From the NCBI GenBank assembly GCA_963682055.1, contig OY821751.1, positions 4,402,001-4,466,000 on the forward strand: DNA of 64,000 bases, given 5' to 3'. Positions within the stretch are counted from its first letter, which is position 1. Every line of letters starts with the position of its first letter. Under the pieces are notes generated by a model, which searched no databases, was not told the origin of the DNA, and worked only from the letters and a program-made list of their open reading frames with translations. Shown piece after piece: positions 9,275 through 20,965 of the stretch. The position numbers were made by a program, and so were the translations under genes. The stretch comes from Primula veris (Eukaryota > Streptophyta > Magnoliopsida > Ericales > Primulaceae).

Positions 9275-12200
9275 AAGCACGAGGTCAGGATACTTCCTCT
9301 TCATCTCATCCTAGCGTTCCCAAGTTGCCTCCTCGGCCCCATGGTGTTTCTAAACCACCTTTACCAATCTAATTGTTTTGCCTCGAAGTTCCTTCTCTTG
9401 CACGTCGATAATTCTCGTAGGTCCCACCTCGTAGGTCACATCCGCACTAACCTCAATGTCCTCAAAGTCCACCACGTGTGAAGGGTCGTGATGATACTTT
9501 TTCAATATTGACACATGGAACACCGGGTGTACCCCCGCCAACTTTGGTGGCAAGTCCAACCGGTATGCAACTTCTCCAACTCGGTCCACGATCTCAAATG
9601 GTCCGATAAATCTCAGGCTCAACTTCCCTTTAGAGCCAAACCTCATAATCCCCTTCCTTGGCGAAACTCGCAAAATACTTGATCCCCCTTTTCGAACTCC
9701 AAAGGTCTCCTCCTATTATCCGCATAACTCTTTTGCCTACTTCGAGCCGTCTCAAGCCTTTGTCGAATTAACTTAATCTTTTCTGTCATTTCTCGAATCA
9801 ATTGCAATCCTAACATTTCCGCTTCTCCCACCTCGGTCCAACACACTGGAGACCTACACGGCCGCCCGTATAAAGCCTCGAATGGTGCCATGCCAATACT
9901 AGCTTGGAAACTATTATTATACACAAACTCAACTAAGGGCAGATGGCTCTCCCAGCCTCCCTTGAAGTCATTCACACATGCGCGCAACATATCCTCTAGC
10001 ACTTGGATAGTCCGCTCCGATTGTCCATCCGTTTGGGGATGAAACATCGTACTCATTGTCAACTTGGTCCCTAAGGCATTTTGCAATGCACCCCAGAACC
10101 TCGACACAAACCTCGTGTCTCGATCCAATACTATCGAAATCGGTACCCCATGAAGTCTAACAATTTCCTTAATATACTTTCGTCCCAATATTTCCACTGA
10201 TTTCATCATCTTAAATGCAATGAAGTGTGCGGATTTGGTCAAGTGGTCGACCACAACCCACACAACGTCATTCCCACACACCGATTTAGGTAAGTTGGTC
10301 ACAAAATCCATTGCTATCATTTCCCACTTCCATTCCGCCACCGGTAAGGATTGGAGCATACCCGCCGGCCTTTGGTGTTCCGCTTTCACTTGCGGGCAAG
10401 TTAGGCACCTGCTAACATATGAAGCTACATCTCATTTCATTCCGGGCCACCAAAATTGTCTCTTCGCATCGTGATACATTTTTGTCCCGCTGGGATGAAC
10501 GGCTAATCGGGAGTGGTGAAACTCCTTTAATACCTCGTTCCTCATGTTTTCTGTCACATAAGTCCTTCCCTTAAATCGTAGTCCTCCATCGGTTCCTTTC
10601 GTCCAACCATCTAATCCTTCGCTCGAACTCATCTGTTTCTAATAGTTTGCCACTTTTTCGTCCCTATCTTGTGCTTCCAAAACCCTACTCACAAGTTCCG
10701 GTTGTACCACTATTATGTATAAGGTCCCCACATTAACATTCCCCAACTCAAAGTTGAACTCATTCACTTTTCCCATCATCCTCCATTCGTCGACCGCCAC
10801 ATGCGCTAAGGTCGCATGGGACTTTTGACTCAAAACATCCGCAACTACATTGGCCTTTCCCGGGTGATAGTGCAAGTCGTAGTCGTATTGTTCCAGATAT
10901 TCATCCATCGTTGTTGTCGCATATTCAGATCCCGTTGGGTAAAAATATACCCTAAGCTCTTGTGAACCGAAAACACTTCGAACTTTTCCCCAAACAGATA
11001 ATGCCTCCATATCTTCAACGCATGAACTATTGCCGCTAGCTCTAGGTCATGTGTTGGATAGTTCTTTTCGTGAACCTTTAATTATCGCGAAGCATATGCG
11101 ATAACCTTTCCGTCTTGCATCAAGACGCAACCCAAACATTCCTTCGAAGCATCACAATACAACTGGTAACCCTTCCCTTGCTCGAGAATAACTAGTATGG
11201 GGGAACTAGTCAACCGCTTCTTGAGCTCTAGGAAAGCTTCCTCGCAAGCCTCACTCCATACGAACTTCACCCCTTTCTTGGTAAGGTGAGTCATTGGAGT
11301 TGCTAACTTCTAAAAATCCTTGACGAACCATCGATAGTATCCCGCTAAACCCAAGAAACTCTGAATCTCGAACACGTTTTTCGGTTGTGCCCAATTCGAA
11401 ACCGCCTCAATTTTTCGTCGCGTCCACCTTTACTCCTTCTTCCAAGATCACATGTCCAAGAAATTTCACCTCATTTAGCCAAAACTCACATTTGCTAAAT
11501 TTTCCGTAAAGTTGGTGCTCTCTCAACGTGAGCAACGCTAAACGGAGATGTTCCTCGTGTTCCTCTCTTGACCTCGAGTAAATCAAGATATCGTCGACGA
11601 AGACCACCACGAACTTGTCGAGATACTCCTTAAAGATCCGGTTCATTATATCCATAAATGCCGCCGGCACATTAGTTAACCCAAATGGCATGACGATAAA
11701 CTCATAGTGACCATACCGGGTCCTAAAGGCCGTTGTTGAAATGTCCTCATCCTTCACCCTCAATTGGTGATAGCCTAATCGCAAATCGATTTTTGAAAAG
11801 AACGTCGCTCCCTTCAGCTGGTCAAACAAATCATCAATTCGAGGTAGTGGGTACTTATTCTTAATAGTCACCCTATTTAGCTTTCGATAGTTGATGCACA
11901 TCCTCATCGATCCATCCTTCTTTTGCACGAATAAGGCCGGTGCCGCCCACGGTGATGTGCCCCGCCTAATAAACCCCTTCTCCAGTAGTTCCTCTAACTG
12001 CTTACTTAACTCTTTTAACTCAGCCGGTGCCAATCGGTACGGGGAAATGGCTATGGGTGCCGTTCCCGGTACCAGGTCGATAGAAAAATCTAACCCTCTT
12101 TTCGGTGGCAACCTAGGTAGATCCTTCGGAAACAGATCTCTAAAATTGTCCACTACGTTTGGGCATGTTTCCACTTCCTCGTCGTTATCCACTATTGAGA

Positions 12201-12640
12201 GACTAGCCAAAAGACAAGACAGGTTGCCCATAATCCGCTTGGAATAATAAGGAATAGAAGAAAGGGTAGCGTCCCTTTCCCCACGAAAGAACACCTCATC
12301 TCCGGATGAAGTTGTAAGGAAAATTTTTCGTCGAACACAATCGATGAAAGAGTTGAAATGAACCAACCAGTCCATTCCAAGTATCACATCGAATCTTGAC
12401 ATCTCTATGACAACTAAATCAAATATAAACACGTGGTCCGCGACCATTATCTCACAAGACCGACACACTCGGTCCAACACAACTCAACCCCTAACAGGAG
12501 TCTCTACAACAATCGGGTTCTCTAGAACCCCAATTTCTAATGACAAAGACTCAACTAGATGCCTAGCTATAAAAGAACGCGAAGCTCCCGTATCGAAAAG
12601 AACATGTGCCCAAGATGATCACACAAGAACCATACCTTGT
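9275..12640 (-). pseudogene. Gypsy pol polyprotein, broken (copy A)
   Basis: Reading leftward: protease with an FDTGAS site (about 12590); reverse transcriptase (12480-11407) with [17 protein letters not shown] and the catalytic FVDDILIY; RNase H with YCDAS and [13 protein letters not shown] (11300-10640); integrase with CLTCP-type zinc binding remnants, the [17 protein letters not shown] and [11 protein letters not shown] blocks of the DDE domain (10389-9643); and a chromodomain end (9673-9275). Lesions include frameshifts near 11400, 11050, 10635 and 9650, CGA to TGA in the integrase zinc region near 10430, and two TGG to TAG changes in the chromodomain. Most nonsense changes are C to T type. 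Dead as a protein. Confidence 0.9.
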
Positions 12641-13672
12641 ACATTTTCCGGGTCTCCTTGGTTTGGCAGATGTGGCAAGACAAATAGACGAGCTTGAGCT
12701 GGTGGGTTTCCTTGCGGTCTTCGATTTCCCCCATGATTTCCTCGGTTTCCCAGGCCTTGATAGCCTCCTCGGTAATTCCCACGGTTTCCACCTCCTTGGT
12801 GGTTACCTCAAAACCCTCCCCCTTGGTTCCCAAGTAATTGGTGTTGTGGCACAAATTCCGGTCCTCTTGGTGGTGGTGGTGGCAACCTAGGTTGGTTAAA
12901 AGGCCGGTTGGTGTCGATTCTTCCTTGTCCCCCAGGACAACCCCTTGCCGTATGTCCAAATCGGTTGCATGTCCTACATTGGATTCTAGGGCATTCGAAT
13001 TGTCAATGAGTCGCATCTCCATAGTGAAAACATGCTCTCCTCATCACGACGTTTGTCGATAGTGGATTAAAACCCCTCTCTCCTCTGCCCTGTTGTGGAA
13101 AACGCGAATTATTCGCCGTATCTCAAGTCCGCTTCTTCTCTTCCCTCTGAGCACTTCCGGTTTTCGACTTCTCCGAGATTCTCTTGCTATGGAGTAGAGA
13201 TCCTTCCATAGCTTGAACCGATTTTACCAACTCATTATAGTTGACATGGCGGGCCGATGCCAATTGCAATGAGATGGTCGGGTTCAGCCCCTTCATGAAT
13301 CTCCTATATTTTTCTGCAGCCCCTAGAACCGAGTCTGGGGCATACCTCGAGAGTGAGGTAAACTTTAGCTGGTATTCTTGGACAGTCATACCTCCTTGAT
13401 ATAATTCATCGAACCGCCTCCTCATTTCATCCTTATAAGAATCAGGAAGAAACTGTCGATTAAACAACTCGATGAACTCGTTCCAGTCGATGTTGGTTAA
13501 GTCGTAAGTATCCACGACCTCTTGCAGCCCTTCTCCCTCTAGTTTCTCCCCTCCCCCTTGGAGTTCCTCTTCCTCTCCCATTTTCCCCACCTCGGGTAAC
13601 CGCACCCCTTGATGGTGGTGCGCTTCCGCGTGTAGCTGTTCCTCGTCCACCAGTCTTTGTGGTAATAGCCAT
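12567..13672 (-). pseudogene. Gypsy gag, internally deleted (copy A)
   Basis: The N-terminus is an RG-rich stretch (13672-13530, GGRGTATRGSAPPSRGAVTRG). It runs out of frame into the C-terminal half of a retrotransposon gag domain (FNRQFLPDSYKDEMRRRFDEL, then LKFTSLSRYAPDS; 13650-13123). The N-terminal gag half with its WL and HWW-type motifs is missing, in both copies, so the loss predates the duplication. The nucleocapsid zone follows in a shifted frame; the better preserved copy B shows two CCHC knuckles there. Confidence 0.85.
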
Positions 13673-14024
13673 GACTACAAACTTTTTAAACCAACACTTT
13701 AGTTGCCTCTCTTAACAATACTACTCATACATGAATATTCTACTTGTTCGTATTGACTCCCAACACTTAACAAAATCCACATTCCCCCAAAAAAAATTAC
13801 AAATTCCGCTAAATCTCTCAAGTTGAGCGTTTTGATAACAACAAAATATGCAAAACATGATAAAAGATATTTTTGTATGCTAATAATTTTATCAAGATTT
13901 CTAAGGTTTATAATTATAGAGTACTGAAATACGAAACCAACGCTTCAAGCCGAATCAAATTCGGAGTAAAAAAGAAGGAGTTACGAGCGTTTGAAGTTTA
14001 GCGAAAAACCGCAAAATTTGCCAG

Positions 14025-14215
14025 AAAACGAACAATCGTTTTTGACAAAACAACCGGTCGTTTTGGTCAAAATCTGACCCAAGAGGTCTGAAAAAGTCGA
14101 CCGGTGACAAAACGACCGATCGTTTTGGTCAAAATCTGACCAGAGAGGTTTGAAAAATGCGACCGATCGAAATAATACTTAAAAAAAAACGACCAATCGT
14201 TTTTCTGCAGAAAAT
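14025..14215. repeat. Palindromic ACGACCGRTCGTTTT repeats in the gypsy leader
   Basis: Within the untranslated leader between PBS and gag, a palindromic core (ACGACCGATCGTTTT, ACGACCAATCGTTTTT and variants) followed by GGTCAAAATCTGACC occurs four to five times. Each core can fold on itself, and neighbours can pair with each other. Copy B has them at 43995-44190. Confidence 0.75.
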
Positions 14216-14838
14216 TAACGATACAAAAACGTAAAATTGCTCAACACTTGTAAATTCCTTACAAGGAACATATCACGCAACTACATCATTTTAGTCCACA
14301 ACATTTTAACATCCATTCGCATAAAAAGTTCATTACCACACAAGTTAATAATTTGAAAAATGCACTACATAAAACCATCAAATTCACAATTCTCGAACTC
14401 TAATAGTTCGCTACTACTTGACATGCAAACTTATACCTCATACACACTATATCAATCTACACATGCATACAGAGAACACAAAAGTGCGAGTGATAACCCA
14501 TCATGATACGTTATCCTAAAGCACCCGAGCGTCCTCGCATACTCTAGAACTCCACATCGCTAAGGTATTCCTTCACACATACCGACGAGAGGTCCACCCA
14601 CTAGTTTGGCTAGCCAGGATCAACAAGCGTCCTCATTGTCCCCAACTTGCCTCACATGTGAACTTTCCTTCCACCAACTACTACTAAATTCTAGCTACAT
14701 GTCTTAAGCTAACTGCAACCCCCCGTTTTAGAAAAAAGTTTGAGTTTTTGGAAAAAGTTTTGTGAAAATGATACGATGGATCTTGGTCTAATGGTTACCC
14801 ATCTTCCCGTCGTCCCAAAGTATACAAGAACCTGGTTA

Positions 14839-14850
14839 GCTCTGATACCA
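14839..14850 (-). promoter_or_regulatory. Primer binding site, initiator tRNA-Met type
   Basis: TGGTATCAGAGC on the minus strand, three bases inside the 5' LTR, matching the 3' end of plant initiator tRNA-Met, the usual primer for many plant LTR elements. Confidence 0.9.
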
Positions 14851-14853
14851 ACT

Positions 14854-16665
14854 TGTCACGCCCCGAAATCCGTAAAATGAATAACAAGGAGTGACCTTTT
14901 TAAACAAAAGAAAAAAGAAACCTGTTGGTACAAAATTTAACTTTTAAAAGAAAATTACTTGTGAGCTAAAGGAACAATTAAATGAATAAATATAAAGTTT
15001 GCCAAACGCGGCTACAAGACAAAATGGTTTTAATAAAATTATATAAAAAGAAATAAACAAATGTAATTTGTCCGTAGGCTACAACCTCATAAATGAACTA
15101 AGTATAAAGAAAGCGAAGCTCCGAACCCATGTGATGCATTGCAATAGCTCCTATCAAAACGTCTCAACCTAAGTTGTACCTGAAAGACAAAACTGTAACG
15201 GTGAGTCCCACGCACATACATAGACGGGACGGCACCACAAAATACCGTCACTCCATCCCATAAATGCAAGAACTCACAAACTACAACTATGATAATAAAC
15301 ATATAAAAAGAAATAATAATAACATCGTACAACGAAATAAATTAAATAAACATCTATAGCAAACATGGACCTCTCACGCCACCTACGCCAGTCTGTAAGG
15401 TAGATCATTCCTTATACCCCTCGGTCATCTATTGTCCCCGGTATAGGGAGAGACATAGACCATTGCTAACATAAAAATAAATTTAAAGTGCGCACTTGGA
15501 CCTCTCACGCCACTCGTCCTAATCCGTAAGACGAGTAATTCCATATCCCCTCCGTGGTCTTTTGTCCCCGGAATTAGGGAGAGACATAGACCATTGCTAA
15601 TAATAAAATAAATATGGTCCACACTAGGACCTCTCACGCCACTCGCCCCAGTCCGTAAGACGAGTCATTCCCTATCCCCTCGGCCGTCTTATGTCCCCGA
15701 AATTAGGGAGAGACATAGACCATTGCCACTAATCTAAATCACAAGGCCTCTGCCAATAATATAAAAACATTCAATTATCACATTCTCATATGTCACTATA
15801 ACGTAATCCAACATAACTCATAAGCATAGGTGCTAGATTCACAACCAGCCAAACAACTCCAACAACATAAAATCACATTCAGGCATTTTAATAAACACCT
15901 TGTATGCGTAAACTACAATTCATCCATATTCAACATAAATTTACCCAATTTCATCAACAACTATAATATCACATAATCAATTCATAAAACATGTAAACCC
16001 ATCCATAATCTCATTAATTCGAAGTTAATATGTCTAAGGTCTCAACCTCTACAATTCAAATAGTGGAATTAAAAGTGCAACAAATAAAACCCAATTAACA
16101 ATTTAAGAACATAATTAAGATAAAAGGCAAAAACCCCCAATTTAAAATAAACGCAAGACCTAATCCTAACATACACCCTCGTCTAGTCGTAATAGATAAC
16201 CCCCGTTAACTTAGAGCGTAGAGGAGATGCGTCCGGTAAGAACCCGCTAGTGGTGGTTTACTCTTCTTCTTCTTCTTCTTCTTCTTCTTCTTCCTAGGGT
16301 TTGAAATATCTCTTTTCTCTCTTGTTTTAGGTTATATGTTTTAAAAAGCGGCTGAAAAGAGTTTTAGAAAAACTGTTTTGAGAGAGTTTGGGGAAGAGAA
16401 CTATTTGGTCCCCAAAGTTCTAAAAGTTAACTCTTAATCAAAATTATTATTTTACTGCTAAAAAATAATCAATCTTTAGAAACAAAGCCATTGGTCCTTT
16501 TTATTTATAAAATTAGTAACATGTTTTTAAAATAAAAATTTTTGGAAGAGTTTCGGTTTTGCTAAAAATTAGTCGAGTGATCGGTTTTTGATAAAATTTG
16601 TATAAAACGTTTTTGGATAAATTAAATCATAAATAAAACCACTTATAAAAATACGGAATGTTACA
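14854..16665 (-). repeat. 5' LTR of gypsy copy A
   Basis: The 1812-bp LTR starts (minus strand) TGTAACATTCCG and ends CGGGGCGTGACA. It contains about three tandem copies of a unit of roughly 125 bp at 15356-15735 (GGACCTCTCACGCCAC, then GGGAGAGACATAGACCATTGC) and a (TCT)n run at 16261-16293. The right flank is segment S starting ATTAGTACATCG. Confidence 0.9.
15356..15735. repeat. Tandem ~125-bp repeats inside the gypsy LTR
   Basis: Three units, each with CCTCTCACGCCAC, an ACGAGT or TAGAT variant, CCCCTCGG and GAGAGACATAGACCATTG. The truncated 3' LTRs keep little more than one unit; the LTR at the A/B junction keeps three (31441-31812). Confidence 0.85.
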
Positions 16666-17844
16666 ATTAGTACATCGTACTATTATTTCACCTTGTGTGT
16701 ATGGCAGATACAAAAGAAAATTAAACATAAACACAAGCAAAAGGGAAAAAAAGTGTAAAGCTCCGAAATTGGGCGCTAAACCGCTAAACTATTAATACAT
16801 GAATTTCGAAACAAGTTCATGTATGAAGACTATAGATTCGTTTTTTATCTTAACTTTAGATAAAAAAAAAATTCATTATTATTTTTCCTTTATTAGCTCC
16901 CGTCCCAGGCCCGTTTGCGTAAAGATTAATGCCGACCAGTGATGCTTTGCTAATAAGTGATACCAGGGAGTGATCCATGATGAACATATATGGCGATGTA
17001 TTTGATATATTGAATCAATATACAGGGTTATATCCCCATCAATGACAGACGTCATGGTCTTTAGCTTTGCTACTATCCGCGTCAATGAAAACACTATGGT
17101 TGCTTCTGAGTGGTGCTCGAAGATGAGTATCATGAGTTTATCATTAACTCTCGATTTGAGAGCCTGCTGAAAATAGAGACCTTAGAGCAGTGCTTTAATA
17201 ATCGCGATTTAAAGGGCTAAAAGCGTGATAACGCGTTTTGCGGAATCGAATTGCATACGCTTTTTTGCTTTTTGGGAGGTAAAGCGCTAAAAGCACGATT
17301 TTGGTGATAATAGCGCAAAAACCATGATTTATAGGGACTTAAAGCGTAAATAGCGGGCAACTCTTTTTTTCTTTTTAGGAAAAGACATCAAAACGACGTC
17401 GTTTTATTTCAGTTTCTATAAAAGAAATAGCTCGTCCATCTTCTCTCATATATATCCCTAACTTCATAAATAAGGCTCAAATCCTCTCTCTCCGATCTCT
17501 ATTCTCCAAAGTCCAATCCTCTCTCTATTCGATCTTCTCCCTATAATGTCGTCAATCTCTATCCCAATTTCTTGTCTATTCTACTCTAATGGAGGAAGTT
17601 ACATCTAGAGGTTAATCTTAAAAACGAATGGCCTAACTTGCAAGTATTATGAATATATCTATCTCTAGCGTTATCAATTACATTCACAAATTTGTTTAAA
17701 CTATTAACAACCAAAAATTTGATCTCCTTAATGACATTCGATCGTTGAGACTTTACCAGTATTATAACTGCCAATTTCTGAATATATACGAAAATAAATC
17801 TAAGGTTCACACTATTAGTTACCTCTTTAGTTTTACAAAAAAAA
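16666..17844 (+). repeat. Repeat segment S, second copy in unit A
   Basis: It is collinear with 6282-7466. It carries the perfect 16-bp palindrome AAAACGACGTCGTTTT at 17390-17405, a TATATAT promoter-like stretch and the CT-rich leader at 17468-17560. Its minus strand keeps the same open frame of about 85 codons (16879-17133). It abuts the gypsy LTR on the left and an AAE fragment on the right. Confidence 0.7.
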
Positions 17845-17934
17845 AATAGACAAATTCAACCTTAGTCCCATTAAGTAATCCCATTTAACTCCTTTGAACT
17901 TCCTAGAGAGAACCACAATAGTATACGGAGACTA
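17845..17934 (+). pseudogene. AAE 5' fragment, cut by an LTR insertion
   Basis: The first about 30 AAE codons are recognisable (LNFLERTTIVYGD-like) with the ATG changed to ATA. The sequence stops at GGAGACTA where the Sirevirus-like LTR begins; the related fragment at 7467 continues past that point, so the LTR inserted into, or was joined to, the fragment. Confidence 0.75.
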
Positions 17935-19046
17935 TGTTAGTACCATATTTCTAGCCTAATAACTTTTTGTTGTGAATTGTTTTGAAAAAAATAATACAAG
18001 TTGAATGATTAAGAATTAAGATAGTTTATATTTACAGGTGAGGTTGCAACCTTAGTTGCAACCACAGTTCCAACCTTCCAATACGGATGATTCTGTTTAA
18101 TTCTGTCTAACTGTATTACTAAATCATTAAAGTTTTTTATGTGAATTAAAGTATGTAGGATATATTATCATTTGTTTTAAATTGATTTACTTTTTATATA
18201 TTGGGAATATTAAGGTGATGAAGAATGGAAGTTACGTAAAAGATATATGGAGATTAGTTTAGGAGATATTGTCTTTTTATTGTGCAAACTAAATCTCTAT
18301 TATTATGCCAAGTCTTTATCACGAAATTCAATCTATGTGCTTATAAAATCTGTTATAATACAATTAGATTGAATATTATATGGAGTTGTGGTTTCGAAAT
18401 AAATTAAGATTTTATCACTAAAAGATATTGTTTTATATGTTCTTTGTTTAAGAAAATAGTAACTCCTATTGGCAAGCAGGTTATTAACATGTATTAATAT
18501 GAAGATTGAGATTAATAAAATGCAATATTATCTTGTTCGAATATGGGAAGATTGAGATCGATTAGAAGAGTCCAAATCAATCAACAAAATCTTGAAGAAA
18601 GAATATTGTTTTTACTCTTTAAAAAGTTGATAACTTTGCTTGTAAAAAGGGTGTGTTCTAAATTATAAAGAACTCAACTTTGAGAGAATACACAGTGAGC
18701 TTTTAAAACGAAAAACAATGGTGGGATGCCATTGATCTTTTGAGTGATAGTTATAAGGTAGAATCAATATAGAGATAGGTGGAAAAATTTAGAGGGAGTC
18801 TGAGAGTTTTTCAATAAGAATTGAATCCTATATTGTAAGCTTTTATAATATCATTAATCTGGGTGAGTGCCCCGGAGACGTAGCCTTGTTGGGTGAACTC
18901 CGTTGTTAAATGTGCATGTGATTTAATTCAAGTATATTTAACTTTACAAGTTTTATCAATCATTATACTTAAGTTTCAACTGTGGTTCCAACTGTACTTG
19001 AAACCTAACTGCATAACAGCAACTAGAATAGCTTATAGTAATTTCA
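17935..19046 (+). repeat. 5' LTR of a Sirevirus-like copia element (copy A)
   Basis: A 1112-bp block begins TGTTAGTACC and ends TTTCA, directly followed by a PBS-like motif and a copia gag. The same block is at 47921-49021 in copy B, and a diverged relative occurs alone at 30182-31082. No matching 3' LTR follows the gag, so the element is truncated. Confidence 0.75.
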
Positions 19047-19048
19047 AT

Positions 19049-19060
19049 TGGTATTAGACC
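19049..19060 (+). promoter_or_regulatory. Degenerate primer binding site
   Basis: TGGTATTAGACC, two mismatches from the tRNA-Met initiator type TGGTATCAGAGC, two bases inside the LTR. The same two changes occur in copy B, so they predate the duplication. Confidence 0.65.
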
Positions 19061-19105
19061 TTCACACTAGATTCTACTTAGTGTGGATCATGTGTTCTGG
19101 TAAAG

Positions 19106-20480
19106 ATGGATTTAATGAGGGAAGGAAATGCGCTTAACAAGCCACAAATGCTTGAAAGAGGAGTTAACTTTGGAGTTTGAAAAATAAGAATGAGATCATT
19201 CATCAAACAATAAGATGAACAAGCATGGAAGTCTGTACTCTATGGTTGGAAACTTCCAACAGTTACTGATAATGAAGGTGAACTAGTTTATGTACCTGAA
19301 GATAGATGGTCTGATGATGAGGACAAAAATTCAAATGCAAACTCAAGAATAATAAACTTAATCTTTGATGGTGTAACTTTAAGCGTCTTTAGGTATATCT
19401 CTCACTGTAAAACTGTCAAAGAGGCATGGGACATCTTACAAGTAACCTTTGAGTGAACTGTTAAAGTAAAAGCTAATAAAGTACAACAATTAACTACTCA
19501 GTTTAAAAATCTAAGAATGGAGGAAGATGAAACTATTGAATAGTTTAATGGAAGAAATTGTCATATTGCCTATCAAGCTGGAAGCTTAGGTGAAAAATAT
19601 AGTGATGCTAAACTCGTGAACAAAACACTAAGGTCTCTTTCAGAAAGATTTGAAATTAAAGTAACTGCTATTGAGAAATCAACAGATCTAGAAAACTTAA
19701 AAATTGAAGAACTTATAGCAAATCTAAGCACTCATGAGTTAAAATTCTTCAAACCAAAGAGAATAGAAAAGGGAATAGCCTTTCAAGCTAATAAAACTGA
19801 ATCTTAACTCTGTGATAATCTGCATGATGAAGAACAGCTGGCCTTCTTTACTAAAAATGTTTACAAAAAATTCTATAAGAAAACGCAGGATGATACTGGA
19901 ATATCTAAAAAAATTCAGAAAAGAGAAAATCAATTTAGGCCAGAATCTAGGCTTAATAATAATTCTAAAGGAAAGTGGAATCTAAAACAAAACGATTACA
20001 GAGACTGTCAGTCCAGAGAAATTCAATGCAGATAGTGTAGGAACTATGGTCACATTCAGGCTGAGTGTGCTAACATTTTAAAAAGAAACAAAAATGCTTA
20101 TATAACCACTCACAGTGATAGTGAATCTGAAAAAAACAATGATGTGGAGGATGAATCTAATTTTGTTAACTTTATGGGAAGAATCACTAATAATGAACCT
20201 ATTTATGAAAGTGATTGTGCGTCAGTTTCAACCTTAGTTACAACTGCTCTTAAAACCTATAGCAGTGATGAGAAAAAACCTTCAGAAGAGGGTATTACTC
20301 AACAATATATTATTTTTTATGAAAAATATCAAATGCTGAGCAAATAATCTATTATCATCAACGAACTCAATATAAATCTAAAAGATGAAATAAAGAACCT
20401 CACTGAACAACTCAACAGACAACAATTTGAGTTAAAAGAAAATGAAACTGTTGAATGCTTCATATTCAGATAAATTAGAT
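19106..20480 (+). pseudogene. Sirevirus-like copia gag with in-frame stops
   Basis: One frame runs from ATG at 19106 for about 455 codons. It contains the UBN2/copia gag signatures (KTVKEAWDILQVTFE, then QLTTQFKNLRM, TLRSLSERFEIKVTAIE, KIEELIANLSTHE) and a zinc knuckle of the type IQCR-CRNYGHIQAEC. Eight or so stops interrupt it but there is no frameshift over the readable part. Most stops recur at the same place in copy B; the stop after DETIE (TAG) is CAG in copy B. Downstream protease, integrase and RT are absent. Confidence 0.85.
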
Positions 20481-20621
20481 GATACGCTATCCTATTCTAG
20501 AGGCTCAAAGGATAATAGTGGTTTGGAGTACTATGTAAATAAAACAGAGGACTCGAAAAAATCTAACTAGGTTGTAGATTGTAAAATATAACAGTCTCGG
20601 TGGTGACCGTTCCATCTCTTG

Positions 20622-20965
20622 CTCTTTTACTATGCCCATGGAAGATATTGAGGATGCTACTCGAAGGAATCTAGGATAAGTATCAATATAGTGTAGGTTA
20701 TATCGTTGTAAATTAGTGAGATGCAATCGCCATTTTTCTTGTCAAACCGAAGGGGTAACTAATAGTGTGAACTTTAGCTTTGTTTTGGTATATATTCAAG
20801 AACTAGGTGTTATAATTTATTATAATGCTTGAAAGTCTCGACAATTGATGAATTGGTGTCTTATTGGTTTTAAAGTACATATTGTACTACTACGTTTAGT
20901 TAGATACACCATGAGGTATGATACTAACAAACAAAAAAAAACATATAAACATTTTTATATAAATT
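20622..20965 (-). pseudogene. Truncated AAE 5' fragment with its 5' flank
   Basis: On the minus strand the flank 20965-20734 leads to an ATG at 20733-20731. As in the fragment at 5292, codons 2-29 are deleted; then the YND and RVASSISSMGI blocks appear, then the common foreign tail (RSPPRLLYFTI in the frame). It follows the gag remnant directly, near 20575. Confidence 0.8.

Larger units (their letters stand above)
7725..16665 (-). mobile_element. Tekay/Del-like Ty3-gypsy chromovirus, decayed (copy A)
   Basis: The element lies on the minus strand: 5' LTR 14854-16665, PBS 14839-14850, gag about 13672-12567, pol 12640-9275 in the order protease, RT, RNase H, integrase, chromodomain, then a purine-rich tract and a truncated 3' LTR 7725-8774. 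That order defines Ty3/gypsy, and the chromodomain-type end (YEVGPTRIIDVQEKELRGK, then HGAEEATWER) is what Tekay/Del chromoviruses carry. Multiple stops and frameshifts make it defective. It has no flanking target-site duplication because the 3' LTR end is missing. Copy B has the same element with the same truncation, so it is older than the large duplication. Confidence 0.9.

Noticed and set aside
11891..12247. Plus-strand frames opposite the gypsy pol and the copia pol (for example 118 codons here)
   Set aside because: They are antisense shadows of the RT, protease and gag coding regions; the minus-strand product is the one with motifs.
14839..14850. tRNA gene at the gypsy PBS
   Set aside because: Only the 12-base complement of a tRNA 3' end is present, with no tRNA body.
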